This document shows positions 1 to 8,098 of a stretch of DNA of 21,662 bases, one piece after another; position 1 is the stretch's first letter; each line of letters starts with the position of its first letter. This DNA comes from Gammaproteobacteria bacterium. Lineage in GTDB: Bacteria; Pseudomonadota; Gammaproteobacteria; JALTLT01. The notes under the pieces are model-generated. The model was not told where the DNA came from and ran no database searches. It saw only the letters and a program-made list of their open reading frames with translations. Location: assembly GCA_027001815.1 (NCBI GenBank), contig JALTLT010000136.1, forward strand, positions 1 to 21,662, given 5' to 3'. The position numbers and the translations under genes are program-made.

Positions 1-2
1 CC

Positions 3-314
3 CTGCGCGACGGGCAGGGACGCCCCTGGCGGCTGATCCCCCTTCCGCTTCCCTCGCCCATCCATGACGCAGAGGGTCGACGCCTGCCGGCCACCTACGC
101 CAACTTCCTCGCCATCAACGGGGCCCTGCTGGTGCCCGTCTACGGCGACCCCACCGACTCCGTGGCCCTCTCCCGCCTCGCCGGGGCCTTTCCCGGCCGC
201 CAGGTGGTACCGATAGACTGCCGGGCAGTGATCGAACAGTTCGGCAGCCTCCACTGCCTCACCATGCAGTTCCCCGCGAGGCTGCCCTTCCCGGCCCCGG
301 ACACGGCGCTCTGA
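3..314 (+). CDS. aguA: Agmatine deiminase, C-terminal part (5' end outside window)
   Basis: Only the last 103 codons are present; the frame is open from base 3 and ends at TGA 312-314. Agmatine deiminase (peptidyl-arginine deiminase superfamily) hydrolyses agmatine to N-carbamoylputrescine and ammonia in the cytoplasm. The visible part contains the family blocks YANFLAING, VPVYGDPTD and FPGR-VV-IDCR, then GSLHCLTMQ, whose cysteine is the catalytic nucleophile and lies near the C terminus as expected. The following gene on the same strand is N-carbamoylputrescine amidase, the next enzyme of the pathway, which supports the call. The spacing of 287 bp to aguB is large for an operon and is partly filled by a copy of the hairpin repeat described below. 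No truncation other than the window edge is seen. Confidence 0.93.
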   Translation: MRDGQGRPWRLIPLPLPSPIHDAEGRRLPATYANFLAINGALLVPVYGDPTDSVALSRLAGAFPGRQVVPIDCRAVIEQFGSLHCLTMQFPARLPFPAPDTAL

Positions 315-352
315 CGGCCTGGCGAGCCTCCGGCTGGAGACGGCGCCTCCCT

Positions 353-441
353 GGCAGGCTGTTAAAAAACACCGTTTTCCGGCAGCCTGTGCCGCGGTGC
401 ATGGATGCATCGCCGTATTCAATGACGCCTGGCAGCCTGTC
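353..441 (+). repeat. Hairpin repeat family, copy A (partial)
   Basis: This is a 5' fragment of the 166-bp unit found twice at 12441-12772. Module i is a long stem with arms around 355-361 and 383-389 and an A/T-rich inner part. Module ii is an 8-bp stem with arms 394-401 and 406-413 and loop TGGA at 402-405; it keeps pairing through one G-T wobble. Similarity stops after TTCAATGACGCC near 428, inside the left arm of module iii, so modules iii to v are missing. The GGA-bearing strand is +, the same direction as aguA and aguB. The left flank CCTGGCAGG resembles the flank of the copy at 21413. Confidence 0.85.
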
Positions 442-601
442 GGACTTTGATCGGCGGTCAGGTATTGGTGCTTTCCGCGGGGGCCCCCGACATTCCCGGT
501 CCCGCGGGCTGCCGGGCCTCCCGGCGAAAACCCTTTCTCGGCACGCCCCTCCGGCCTTACACTTGTCGAGGACCCCGAGGATGCCCCAACCGAGACCATC
601 C
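442..601 (+). other. Intergenic spacer upstream of aguB
   Basis: This stretch between repeat copy A and aguB has no convincing gene. It contains a perfect 12-bp palindrome of Gs and Cs at 478-489 and further short G/C-rich inverted segments around 500-525. No clear -35/-10 pair was seen, so aguB may be read from aguA through the repeat or from an unrecognised promoter. Confidence 0.4.
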
Positions 602-1516
602 ATGGCCACCGAACCGCTCATCACCGCCCTCGTCCAGCACCCCTGCGGAGAGTCCGTGGAGGAGAACCTCGCCCGGAGCGAACGGGGCATCCGCCATGCC
701 GCGCACGAAGGTGCCGCACTGGTGCTGCTCCAGGAGCTGCACACCACCCCCTACTTCTGCCAGACCGAGGAGGTACGCCACTTCGACCGTGCCGAACCGG
801 TTCCCGGCCCCACCACCGAGCGGCTGGGCCGGCTCGCCGCGGAGCTGGGAGTGGTGATCGTCGCCTCCCTCTTCGAACGGCGAGGCCCCGGTCTCCATCA
901 CAACACCGCGGTGGTGCTGGAACGGGACGGCCACATCGCCGGCCTCTACCGCAAGATGCACATCCCCGACGATCCCGGCTTCCACGAGAAGTTCTACTTC
1001 GCCCCGGGGGATCTCGGCTTCCGACCGGTGGAGACCTCGGTGGGCCGTCTCGGCGTGCTGGTCTGCTGGGACCAGTGGTTTCCGGAGGCGGCCCGGCTGA
1101 TGGCGCTGGCGGGTGCCGACCTGCTCCTCTACCCCACCGCCATCGGCTGGGATCCACGCGACGACGAAGAGGAGCAGCGTCGCCAGTTCGAGGCCTGGCA
1201 GATCGTCCAGAGGGGCCATGCGGTGGCCAACGGTCTGCCCCTGCTCTGCTGCAATCGCAGCGGCTTCGAACCGGACCCGTCCGGTTGCACGGCGGGCATC
1301 CGCTTCTGGGGCGGCAGCTTCGCCAGCGGCCCCCAGGGCGAGATGCTGGCCGAGGCCTGCAACGACTCGGAGGAGACCCTGGTGGTCTCCATCGATACCG
1401 GCAGGAGTTCCGCCGTGCGTCGCATCTGGCCCTTCCTGCGCGATCGGCGGGTGGACGCCTACGGCGACATCCGCCATCTCTGGATCGATCCCCACCCTCC
1501 GGCAGAAGGAGATTGA
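602..1516 (+). CDS. aguB: N-carbamoylputrescine amidase
   Basis: This is a nitrilase-superfamily (CN hydrolase) enzyme of 304 residues, the normal size for AguB. It hydrolyses N-carbamoylputrescine to putrescine, CO2 and ammonia, following agmatine deiminase. The catalytic Glu-Lys-Cys triad is complete: E45 in LLQELHTT, K118 in YRKMHIP and C155 in LVCWDQWFPEAAR. The substrate-specific segment DPGFHEKFYFAPGD is typical of the AguB/DCP group. The frame is open from 389, but that region is repeat DNA and does not resemble the family, so ATG 602 (MATEPLITALVQHP) is preferred; ATG 581 is an alternative adding seven residues. Neither start has a strong ribosome-binding site. The downstream gene begins 6 bp after the stop, suggesting co-translation. 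The assignment is secure because of the aguA neighbour. Confidence 0.94.
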   Translation: MATEPLITALVQHPCGESVEENLARSERGIRHAAHEGAALVLLQELHTTPYFCQTEEVRHFDRAEPVPGPTTERLGRLAAELGVVIVASLFERRGPGLHHNTAVVLERDGHIAGLYRKMHIPDDPGFHEKFYFAPGDLGFRPVETSVGRLGVLVCWDQWFPEAARLMALAGADLLLYPTAIGWDPRDDEEEQRRQFEAWQIVQRGHAVANGLPLLCCNRSGFEPDPSGCTAGIRFWGGSFASGPQGEMLAEACNDSEETLVVSIDTGRSSAVRRIWPFLRDRRVDAYGDIRHLWIDPHPPAEGD

Positions 1517-1522
1517 GAGAAG

Positions 1523-2644
1523 ATGATCCTGATCCTCAAGCCCGACATCGAGACCGACAGCGAGGAGTATCTCCAGTTGATGGAGTACCTGCGCAACCTC
1601 CCCAACATCACCATCCGCATCCACGAGGAGAAGGGTGCGCAACAGGTACTCACCGAGGTCTACCTGGTCGGCGACACCGCCTCCCTCTCCATGGAGGAGA
1701 TGGCCCATCTCCCCGGCGTCGAGCGCGTGGTGCGCGTCTCGGAGGAGTACCGGGTGCTGGGACGCCACAAGGACGACAACCGGCCCACCAGTTTCGAATA
1801 CAACGGCATCCACTTCGGCCAGGACAACCTCAACATCTTCGCCGGCCTCTGCGCGGTGGACACCCCCGAGCACGTGGAGGAGATGATGGCGGCGCTCAAG
1901 CGGGAGGGACTGCAGTGCACCCGCATGGGCGCCTACAAGCCACGCACCAGCCCCTACACCTTTCAGGGCCACGGCAAGGCGTGCCTGCCCTACGTGTTCG
2001 AACTGGCGGGCAAGTACGACATCCGGGTGGTGGCCATGGAGGTGACCCACGAGTCCCACGTGGAGGAGATCCACGAGGCGCTGGAGCGGACGGGTCACCC
2101 GACGGGCGTGATGTTGCAGATCGGAACCCGCAACACCCAGAACTTCGAGCTGTTGAAAAAGGTGGGCAGGCAGCAGGAGTTCCCGGTCCTGCTCAAGCGC
2201 GGTTTCGGCATCACCCTGGAGGAGTCGCTCAACGCCGCCGAGTACCTCGCCTCCGAGGGCAACCGGCGGGTGGTGTTCGGCCTGCGGGGAATGAAGACCA
2301 ACATGGGCGACCCCCATCGCAACTTCGTCGACTTCGCCCACGTGCCGGTGGTCAAGCGGCTGACCCGGATGCCGGTCTGCGTCGACCCCTCCCACTCGGT
2401 GGGCTCCCGGGATGCGGCACCGGACGGGCTTCTGGACGTCTTCCACGTCACCGCCCAGGGGGTGATCGCCGGCGCCAACATGATCCTGGTGGATTTCCAC
2501 CCCCATCCCGCCAAGGCGCTGGTGGACGGTCCGCAGGCATTGCTGCTCGATGAACTGCCGCTCTTCCTGGAGGACGTGCGCATCGCGCGGGAGGCCTACG
2601 AGAGGCGAGTGGCAGCGGGGAAACGCCACCAGCAAAGGAGATGA
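1523..2644 (+). CDS. Divergent type I-beta DAHP synthase-like protein (class I 3-deoxy-ald-2-ulosonate-phosphate synthase family)
   Basis: This 373-residue protein has the two-part layout of type I-beta DAHP synthases. An N-terminal ferredoxin-like regulatory domain (about 1-80, MILILKPDIE to LPGVERVVRVS) precedes a TIM barrel (about 90-350). Barrel signatures are GLCAVDT (C110), YKPRTSPYTFQG (K139, R141), LQIGTRNTQNFELL, VLLKRGFG (K225), CVDPSHSVGSRD (H291) and HPHPAKALVDGPQ (D335). Known members condense phosphoenolpyruvate with erythrose 4-phosphate in the shikimate pathway. Two deviations stand out. The metal-ligand Glu before the HP pair (E298 in the Thermotoga enzyme) is Asp here (D324), and the usual ERGIRT block reads LRGMKT. 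It starts 6 bp after aguB, preceded by AAGGAGA, so it is likely in the putrescine operon. Substrates may therefore differ from DAHP synthase; family membership is firm, exact reaction is not. Confidence 0.8.
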   Translation: MILILKPDIETDSEEYLQLMEYLRNLPNITIRIHEEKGAQQVLTEVYLVGDTASLSMEEMAHLPGVERVVRVSEEYRVLGRHKDDNRPTSFEYNGIHFGQDNLNIFAGLCAVDTPEHVEEMMAALKREGLQCTRMGAYKPRTSPYTFQGHGKACLPYVFELAGKYDIRVVAMEVTHESHVEEIHEALERTGHPTGVMLQIGTRNTQNFELLKKVGRQQEFPVLLKRGFGITLEESLNAAEYLASEGNRRVVFGLRGMKTNMGDPHRNFVDFAHVPVVKRLTRMPVCVDPSHSVGSRDAAPDGLLDVFHVTAQGVIAGANMILVDFHPHPAKALVDGPQALLLDELPLFLEDVRIAREAYERRVAAGKRHQQRR

Positions 2645-2770
2645 CCGGGAAACCGGCCCGGGGCGAGGCGTCCCCCCGGAGCTTCCGTTCCGCTCCCGCC
2701 TGCCCCGATTCCCGCACATGGGGCGGGGGTGGGATGGAACGGGGCGGCCGGGTGGGACGTGGCGCGTCCG

Positions 2771-3745
2771 TCACATGTCGCGCTCTTCCACCTCCAGATA
2801 CATCTTGTTGACGTGGCGGCCGAAATTCTCCTCGAAGCCGACCCAGGAGTGGTAACGGACGAGTCGGGGCAGCGCCTTCTGCTTGATCTCGTAGTCGGCC
2901 AGACCCTCGTCGTACCCCTCTTTCACGATCCCCCGCAGCTTCTCCAGGTAGCTGAGGAAGGGGTCGATCACCGCCTCCGCGTCGCCGCTCCGGCCGTGAC
3001 CGGGGACGTAGACCTCCATGCCGAGACCCCGGGCGTAGCGCAACACCTCGATGTTGCCGTGCATGCTGGCGCTGCCGTCGAAACGCCCCAGCCGGTCGAC
3101 GAAACCGTTGTCACCGAGGAAGAGGGTGCGGCTCTCCACGTGCTCGATCATGATGTCGGTATCGGTATGGGCCGGCACCCGGCTATGGATGCGGAAGTGG
3201 TGGCCGCCGATCTCCAGCACCGTCCCCTCGCCCACCCCCTGGTCGGGCGGCACTGGTCGGGTGGGGGCGCTCGCTCCCTCCGTGAGGCGGGCCATCACCT
3301 CCGTCCAGCGCTGACCTTCGCCGCCACCCGCCTGGGCGATCATCTCGGGATGACCGTAGATCCGCGCCTCCGGGAAGGCCTCGCGGACCGCCTCGTTGCC
3401 CAGCCAGTGGTCACCGTGGACATGGGTGTCGAAGACCGCGATCACCGGCCGGTCGGTGACCCTTTTCACCTCGCGCAGCACCTGCCGCCCCACCGGGGTG
3501 CTGGAGCCGGGGTCCACCAGAACCGCCCCGCCGGGGGTGAGAACGATGGCCGGGTTGTTCATGAAGCCACGATTGGCCACCGAGGGATCGCCCAGCGGGC
3601 CGTGCATCACCCACACCCCCTCGTTGACCCGTTCGAAACGAAACTCACCCAGATCGCCCACCTGCCAGGCGGAGGCGCAGAGGGGAGCCAGAATCAAGGT
3701 GAGCGGCATTAGCAACCGCCGGCAATTCGTCAGAAAGTTGTACAT
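2771..3745 (-). CDS. Exported metallo-beta-lactamase-fold hydrolase
   Basis: This 324-residue protein has an N-terminal signal peptide: a basic start, then a hydrophobic core about 12-24 ending ASA. The mature enzyme is thus likely periplasmic. The zinc-site motifs are complete: THVHGDHW (H108, H110, D112, H113), PAHTDTD (H193), GDNGF (D212) and PGHGR (H250). That is the full binuclear ligand set of the MBL superfamily. The overall look resembles SoxH-like or quinoprotein-associated MBL hydrolases, but no specific substrate can be assigned. It stands alone on the - strand between two operons. ATG 3745-3743 is preceded by TGGAG at a 7-nt distance, which decides the start over the internal Met at residue 13. 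Its leader contains a perfect CsrA consensus site and abuts an inverted hairpin repeat. A convincing terminator is not visible downstream. Confidence 0.82.
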   Translation of the reverse strand: MYNFLTNCRRLLMPLTLILAPLCASAWQVGDLGEFRFERVNEGVWVMHGPLGDPSVANRGFMNNPAIVLTPGGAVLVDPGSSTPVGRQVLREVKRVTDRPVIAVFDTHVHGDHWLGNEAVREAFPEARIYGHPEMIAQAGGGEGQRWTEVMARLTEGASAPTRPVPPDQGVGEGTVLEIGGHHFRIHSRVPAHTDTDIMIEHVESRTLFLGDNGFVDRLGRFDGSASMHGNIEVLRYARGLGMEVYVPGHGRSGDAEAVIDPFLSYLEKLRGIVKEGYDEGLADYEIKQKALPRLVRYHSWVGFEENFGRHVNKMYLEVEERDM

Positions 3746-3752
3746 CGACCCA

Positions 3753-3757
3753 CTCCA
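3753..3757 (-). promoter_or_regulatory. Ribosome-binding site of the MBL hydrolase, containing GGA
   Basis: On the - strand the segment reads TGGAG, 7 nt before ATG 3745. Its GGA (3756-3754) lies 14 nt from the GGA of the upstream CsrA-consensus site. That spacing would let one CsrA dimer bridge both sites and cover the ribosome-binding site. Confidence 0.6.
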
Positions 3758-3764
3758 GCTACGG

Positions 3765-3776
3765 ACATCCCTGTAT
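3765..3776 (-). promoter_or_regulatory. Candidate CsrA/RsmA binding site in the MBL hydrolase leader
   Basis: Read on the - strand this is ATACAGGGATGT. It matches all 12 positions of the E. coli CsrA SELEX consensus RUACARGGAUGU. It ends 19 nt before the start codon, just upstream of a GGA-containing ribosome-binding site. A further A-GGGA-T hairpin loop lies about 25 nt upstream (loop 3799-3802). The motif match is direct; binding and translational repression are inferred. Confidence 0.55.
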
Positions 3777-3783
3777 TAAGGAA

Positions 3784-3942
3784 ACTCTGAACAATTCATC
3801 CCTGAATTGTCAGAGTACGGGAGCCGAAAAACGCGGTTTCCGGCTTCCTCGCGTTTTCAATGACCTGGCGTCATTGAAAACGGCGGTGCATCCCTGCACC
3901 GCGTTACGGGCTGCGGAAAAACGGTGTTTTTCGGCAGCCCGT
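3784..3942 (-). repeat. Hairpin repeat family, copy B (inverted)
   Basis: On the - strand this copy has the standard module order. Module i (3906-3942) is a 17-bp stem with one mismatch. Module ii (3883-3902) has a GGGA loop. Module iii (3852-3882) has a 13-bp stem. Module iv (about 3821-3847) is imperfect. In place of the usual module v there is a different hairpin at 3784-3816, a 14-bp stem with one bulge and loop GGGA flanked by A and T. Module i differs from the 12607 copy by paired changes (A-T to G-C and T-A to C-G). Module ii differs from it by C-G to T-A. A TTAA lies at 3776-3779. The GGA strand is -, the direction of the flanking genes. Confidence 0.85.
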
Positions 3943-4121
3943 CAATTGGACCTGCGGCTTCCGTGGCGGCCTGATCACCATTTGGCCCGGCCAGGAAGCT
4001 CGCCCGGACCGGTTCGACAGGAGGCCCATGATGCCAGCGACGGGAGAACAAGGAAAGGACTGGTGCTATTCCAGCCTGGTGCCAATCGGCTCCGGACCGG
4101 ATCTCCTCGTCACGCCGCCCC
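3943..4121. other. Intergenic spacer between repeat copy B and the PAS-GGDEF-EAL gene
   Basis: No gene is supported here; short open frames on both strands resemble nothing recognisable. Just after the stop of the - strand gene there is a G/C hairpin (CGCCG, 7-nt loop, CGGCG), but no T-run follows, so it is at best a weak terminator. Confidence 0.35.
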
Positions 4122-6047
4122 TCACGGCGCGCCGGGATCCTCCAGCACCTCTTCCAGGGGAACGGGGGGACTCAGCCAGTTGCCCTGGCCGTAGTCCACA
4201 CCGAGTTCCGCCAGGCGCTGGAGAATATCCTCGCTCTCCACATATTCGGCAATGGTCTTGATGCCCATAAGATGGCCGATCTGGTTGATGCTGGCCACCA
4301 TGGCGTAGTCCACGGGATCGTAGGCCATCTGGCGGACGAAGGCACCGTCGATCTTGATGAAGTCCACCGGCAGGTTGCGCAACTGTGAAAAGGAGCTGAA
4401 GCCGGTACCGAAATCGTCCAGGGAGAAGCGGCAGCCCCGCTCCCGCAGGGCCATGATGAAGCGGCGCGCCTGGGGCAGGCTGGAGATGGCCGCGGTCTCG
4501 GTCACCTCGAAGACGATACACCCCGCCAGCCCCGGATAGCGCTCCAGCCACTCCTCCACGAATCGGAGTGTCCGGTCGTCCCCGAGGGACTGACCCGAGA
4601 GATTGATGGCGAAACAGCAATCCACCTCTCCCCCACCCGCCCGGCTCCGTTCCACGTAGTGGTGGATCTGGCGAAACGCATTGACCACCACCCAGCGATC
4701 GATGTCGGGCATGCGCCGGTAGCGCTCCGCCGCCGCCACATACTGGCTGGGAGGGATTAGATTGCCCTCGTCGTCGCGCATGCGCAGCAGAATCTCGTGG
4801 CAGCGTGGCAGGCCCGTTTCCGGGAGGAGCGGGCGGATCGCCTGGGCGAAGAGGACGAAACGCTGTCCGGCAAAGGCCTCGGTGATACGATAGACCCAGT
4901 TCATCTGGCCGAGACGCTGGTCGAGCTGGCTGTCTCCTTCGTGATGGACGTGGATGCGATTGCCCCCCTGCTCCTTGGCCAGGTAACAGGCGCTGTCGGC
5001 CAGCGCCAGCAGCTCCGAGGGCCCGCCGGCCACCGCCGCCAATGGCACGATGCCGACGCTCACGCCCACCTCGAAGGCCCGCCCCTCCCAGACGAAGCGG
5101 TAGTGGCGCACGGCGTCGAGCACCCGGTTCGTGACAGCGACCGCCTCCTTCTCGTCCACCTCCTCCAGGAGCAGCCCGAACTCGTCCCCGCCGAGCCGGG
5201 CGAGCAGATGGGGCTCGGGGACCCGCGGGGCGATGACGCCGGCGATCTCCTGCAGCAGGGCGTCGCCCGCCAGGTGGCCGGCGGTATCGTTGACCAGCTT
5301 GAACTGGTCCAGGTCCATGTAGCAGAGAAAGCACCCGTCACCGCCCTCGCGCACGCGGGAGATGGCCCGGGTGAGGCGCTCCTCGAAGGCACGACGATTG
5401 TAGAGCCCGGTGAGATGATCGTGACTCGCCTGGTACTGGAGCCGGCGTGCCATCTCCCGGGCATCCGCCACATCCTGAAAGACGATCACGGCGCCACTAC
5501 CCTCTCCCTGGTGGTCGCGGATTGGCGAGACCGAGTCGTTGATGGGAATCTCGACGCCATCACTGCGCAGCAGCACCACATCCCCTTCCAGACGCACGGG
5601 CTGCTGCTGGCACAGGCAGACCTCGACCGGATTCAGCCGCCGGCCTCCCTCCCCCCGCACCCTGAACACCTCCTCCAACGGCCGCCCGACCGCCTGGTCG
5701 AGTCGCCAGGCGGTGAGGCGTTCGGCCACCGGGTTGAGGTACTCCACCCTCCCCGCGTTGTCGACCGTGATCACCGCATCACCGATCGATTCGAGGATCA
5801 CCTCCGCCCGCTCGCGCATGAGATGGAGGGCGGCCCGGGAGCGGCGCCGCTCGTTGGCGGTGCGATAACGGTGCTCGAGACCGATGGCGGCGAGCAGAAA
5901 GAGGAGGACGGTGACCGCCACCATGGCCGCCACCAGCTTGTCGTGGAGGGCGGCGGCGGTGAGCAGTCCGCCGATCACCAGGGCCGTGGTGACCAGGAGG
6001 AGGGCCACCGAGACCGGCATGGCGAGACGGATGCCGCCGATGCGCAC
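4122..6047 (-). CDS. Membrane PAS-GGDEF-EAL protein (c-di-GMP synthesis/degradation)
   Basis: The protein has 641 residues. Two membrane helices lie near 11-33 and 38-57, then a PAS domain about 80-195, GGDEF about 203-370 and EAL about 385-635. The GGDEF motif is intact (RLGGDEF, 286-290) with HDHLTGLYNRR at its start. The inhibitory RxxD site is absent; PEPH occupies that position. In the EAL domain the catalytic set is largely kept: E418 in HEILLRM, N482 in INLSG, E514/E517 in FEVTETA, D544 D545 in DDFGTGFSS, K565 and E601. The usual QGY near the end reads QGNW. It could therefore make and degrade c-di-GMP. It starts at GTG 6047-6045, only 3 bp after the ligA stop, with GGAGG about 11 nt upstream inside ligA. 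It is evidently the last gene of the smc-zipA-ligA operon. ATG at codon 10 is an alternative start. Confidence 0.9.
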   Translation of the reverse strand: MRIGGIRLAMPVSVALLLVTTALVIGGLLTAAALHDKLVAAMVAVTVLLFLLAAIGLEHRYRTANERRRSRAALHLMRERAEVILESIGDAVITVDNAGRVEYLNPVAERLTAWRLDQAVGRPLEEVFRVRGEGGRRLNPVEVCLCQQQPVRLEGDVVLLRSDGVEIPINDSVSPIRDHQGEGSGAVIVFQDVADAREMARRLQYQASHDHLTGLYNRRAFEERLTRAISRVREGGDGCFLCYMDLDQFKLVNDTAGHLAGDALLQEIAGVIAPRVPEPHLLARLGGDEFGLLLEEVDEKEAVAVTNRVLDAVRHYRFVWEGRAFEVGVSVGIVPLAAVAGGPSELLALADSACYLAKEQGGNRIHVHHEGDSQLDQRLGQMNWVYRITEAFAGQRFVLFAQAIRPLLPETGLPRCHEILLRMRDDEGNLIPPSQYVAAAERYRRMPDIDRWVVVNAFRQIHHYVERSRAGGGEVDCCFAINLSGQSLGDDRTLRFVEEWLERYPGLAGCIVFEVTETAAISSLPQARRFIMALRERGCRFSLDDFGTGFSSFSQLRNLPVDFIKIDGAFVRQMAYDPVDYAMVASINQIGHLMGIKTIAEYVESEDILQRLAELGVDYGQGNWLSPPVPLEEVLEDPGAP

Positions 6048-6050
6048 GGT

Positions 6051-8075
6051 TCAGTGCCCCTCCTCGCCGATCAGTTCCAGGAATGCCTCTTCGTCGAGCA
6101 TGGGAATGCCGAGATCCCGCGCCTTGTCCGCCTTGGAGCCGGGATCGGCGCCCACCACCACGTAGTCGGTGCGCCGGGAGACCGAGCCGGTCACCTTGGC
6201 GCCCAACGCCTCCAGCCGCGCCTTGGCCTCATTGCGAGACATGCTCTCCAGGGCCCCGGTGAGGACGAAACTCTTCCCCGTCAGGGGCTGGCCCTCCGCG
6301 ATCCCGGTCTCCGCCTCGCGAGGACGAACCCCCGCCTCCAGCAGCTTGTGGATCACCTGCCGGTTGTGATCCTCGCGGAAGAAGGTGTAGAGGCTCTCCG
6401 CCACCACCGGACCCACGTCGGGTACCGCCTCGAGCGCCTCGCGGTCGGCGACCATCACCCGTTCCAGGGTGCCGAAATGGCGAGCCAGCACCTTGGCGGT
6501 GGCCTCACCCACATGACGGATGCCCAGGGCGTAGAGGAAGCGCTCGAGGGGGATCTGCTTGCTCTTCTCCAGTTGGGTCAGCAGATTCTCCGCCGACTTG
6601 TCCCCCATCCGCTCCAGGCGGGCGAGCTGCTCGTGTTTCAGGTGGTAGAGATCGGAGACGTCCCTCACCAGCCCCTTCTCGTCGAGCTGGGCAATCAGCT
6701 TCTCGCCCAGCCCCTCGATATCCATCGCCCGCCGCGAGGCGAAATGGCGGATTGCCTCGCGGCGCTGCGCGGGGCAGTAGAGCCCCCCGGTGCAGCGGGC
6801 CACCGCCTCCCCCTCCAGGCGCACCACTTTCGAACCGCAGACGGGACACTGTTCGGGCATGACGAAACGGCGGGCGCCCTTCGGCCGCCGGGAGAGCACC
6901 ACCCGCACGATCTCGGGAATGACGTCGCCCGCGCGCCGGATGATCACGGTGTCGCCGACCCGCACATCCTTGCGCTCCACCTCGTCCTGGTTGTGGAGGG
7001 TGACGTTGGTGACGGTGACCCCACCGACGAAGACCGGCTCGAGGCGGGCGACCGGGGTGAGGGCGCCGGTGCGCCCCACCTGCACCTCGATCGCCTTCAC
7101 CACCGTCATCTCCTCCTCGGCGGGGAACTTGTGGGCGAGGGCCCAGCGAGGGGCGCGGGCGACGAAACCGAGCCGCTCCTGCTGCTCGTAACGGTCCACC
7201 TTGTAGACCACCCCGTCGATCTCGTAGGGGAGGTCGTCCCGCCGCTCCAGGATCTCCCGGTGGTAGGCGAGACACCCCTCGATCCCCTCCACCCGGCGGA
7301 TCTCCGCCGAGACCCGCAGCCCCCATCCCTTCAGGGCCTGGAGGGTCTCGTAGTGGGTGGGGGGAAGGTCCCACCCCTCCACCTCGCCGATACCGTAGCA
7401 GTACATGGCAAGCGGCCGGCGGGCGGTGACCCGGGGATCGAGCTGGCGGAGACTGCCGGCGGCGGCGTTGCGGGGGTTGGCGAAGCTCTTCTCGCCCCGC
7501 GCCCTCTGCTCCTCGTTGAGACGGCGGAACCCCTCCTTGGGCATGTAGACCTCGCCCCGCACCTCCAGCAGCGGCGGCCACCCCTCGCCCAGCAGCCGCA
7601 GGGGGATGGAGGGGATGGTACGCACATTGGAGGTGACGTCCTCCCCCCGGTAACCGTCACCGCGGGTGGCGCCCCGCTCCAGCCGCCCCTCTCGATAGAT
7701 CAGGGTGATGGCGAGGCCGTCCAGCTTGGGCTCGGCAGTGTAGGTGACCCGGTCGACGCCGAGCCCCTCGCGCACCCGGCGGTCGAACTCCCGCGCCTCC
7801 TCGTCCGAGAAGGCGTTGGCCAGGGAGAGCATCGGCACCCGGTGCTCCACCTCGCCGAACGCCTCCACCGGACCGGCGCCGACCCGCTGGGTTGGCGAAT
7901 CGGGGGTGACCAGCTCCGGGTAACGGGCCTCCAGCGTCTCCAGGCGGCGCATCAGGCGATCGAACTCGGCATCGGGGATCTCCGGGTTGTCGAGGACGTA
8001 GTAGCGGTAGTTGTGGTAGTCGATCTCCCGGCGCAGTCGCCCGACCTCCTCGCGCACCTTCTTGGGAACAGCCAT
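6051..8075 (-). CDS. ligA: NAD+-dependent DNA ligase
   Basis: At 674 residues this is a standard-length bacterial LigA, sealing nicks during replication and repair with NAD+ as AMP donor. The domain order is complete. The N-terminal Ia domain (HNYRYYVLDNPEIPDAEFD) is followed by the adenylation domain with nucleophile K117 in EPKLDG, and the conserved blocks SFANPRNAAAGSLRQLD and YEIDGVVYKVD. An OB fold follows, then a four-cysteine zinc finger (CPVCG and CTGGLYC), helix-hairpin-helix repeats and a C-terminal BRCT domain (about 590-670). ATG 8075 is preceded by GAGGAG at 6 nt, a strong site. It lies 23 bp downstream of zipA and 3 bp upstream of the c-di-GMP gene. The order smc-zipA-ligA is widely conserved in gammaproteobacteria. 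Nothing is missing. Confidence 0.98.
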   Translation of the reverse strand: MAVPKKVREEVGRLRREIDYHNYRYYVLDNPEIPDAEFDRLMRRLETLEARYPELVTPDSPTQRVGAGPVEAFGEVEHRVPMLSLANAFSDEEAREFDRRVREGLGVDRVTYTAEPKLDGLAITLIYREGRLERGATRGDGYRGEDVTSNVRTIPSIPLRLLGEGWPPLLEVRGEVYMPKEGFRRLNEEQRARGEKSFANPRNAAAGSLRQLDPRVTARRPLAMYCYGIGEVEGWDLPPTHYETLQALKGWGLRVSAEIRRVEGIEGCLAYHREILERRDDLPYEIDGVVYKVDRYEQQERLGFVARAPRWALAHKFPAEEEMTVVKAIEVQVGRTGALTPVARLEPVFVGGVTVTNVTLHNQDEVERKDVRVGDTVIIRRAGDVIPEIVRVVLSRRPKGARRFVMPEQCPVCGSKVVRLEGEAVARCTGGLYCPAQRREAIRHFASRRAMDIEGLGEKLIAQLDEKGLVRDVSDLYHLKHEQLARLERMGDKSAENLLTQLEKSKQIPLERFLYALGIRHVGEATAKVLARHFGTLERVMVADREALEAVPDVGPVVAESLYTFFREDHNRQVIHKLLEAGVRPREAETGIAEGQPLTGKSFVLTGALESMSRNEAKARLEALGAKVTGSVSRRTDYVVVGADPGSKADKARDLGIPMLDEEAFLELIGEEGH

Positions 8076-8098
8076 GGATACTCCTCGGGATCCGGGTT

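Noticed and set aside
389..601. 71-codon N-terminal extension of aguB
   Set aside because: It is encoded by repeat and spacer DNA and would exceed the family length; the nitrilase fold starts after ATG 602.
557..2719. 720-codon open frame on the - strand opposite aguB and the DAHP-synthase-like gene
   Set aside because: High GC with strong third-position bias leaves the antisense frame open; the product is His/Val/Gly-rich with no family resemblance, while the + strand genes carry catalytic motifs.
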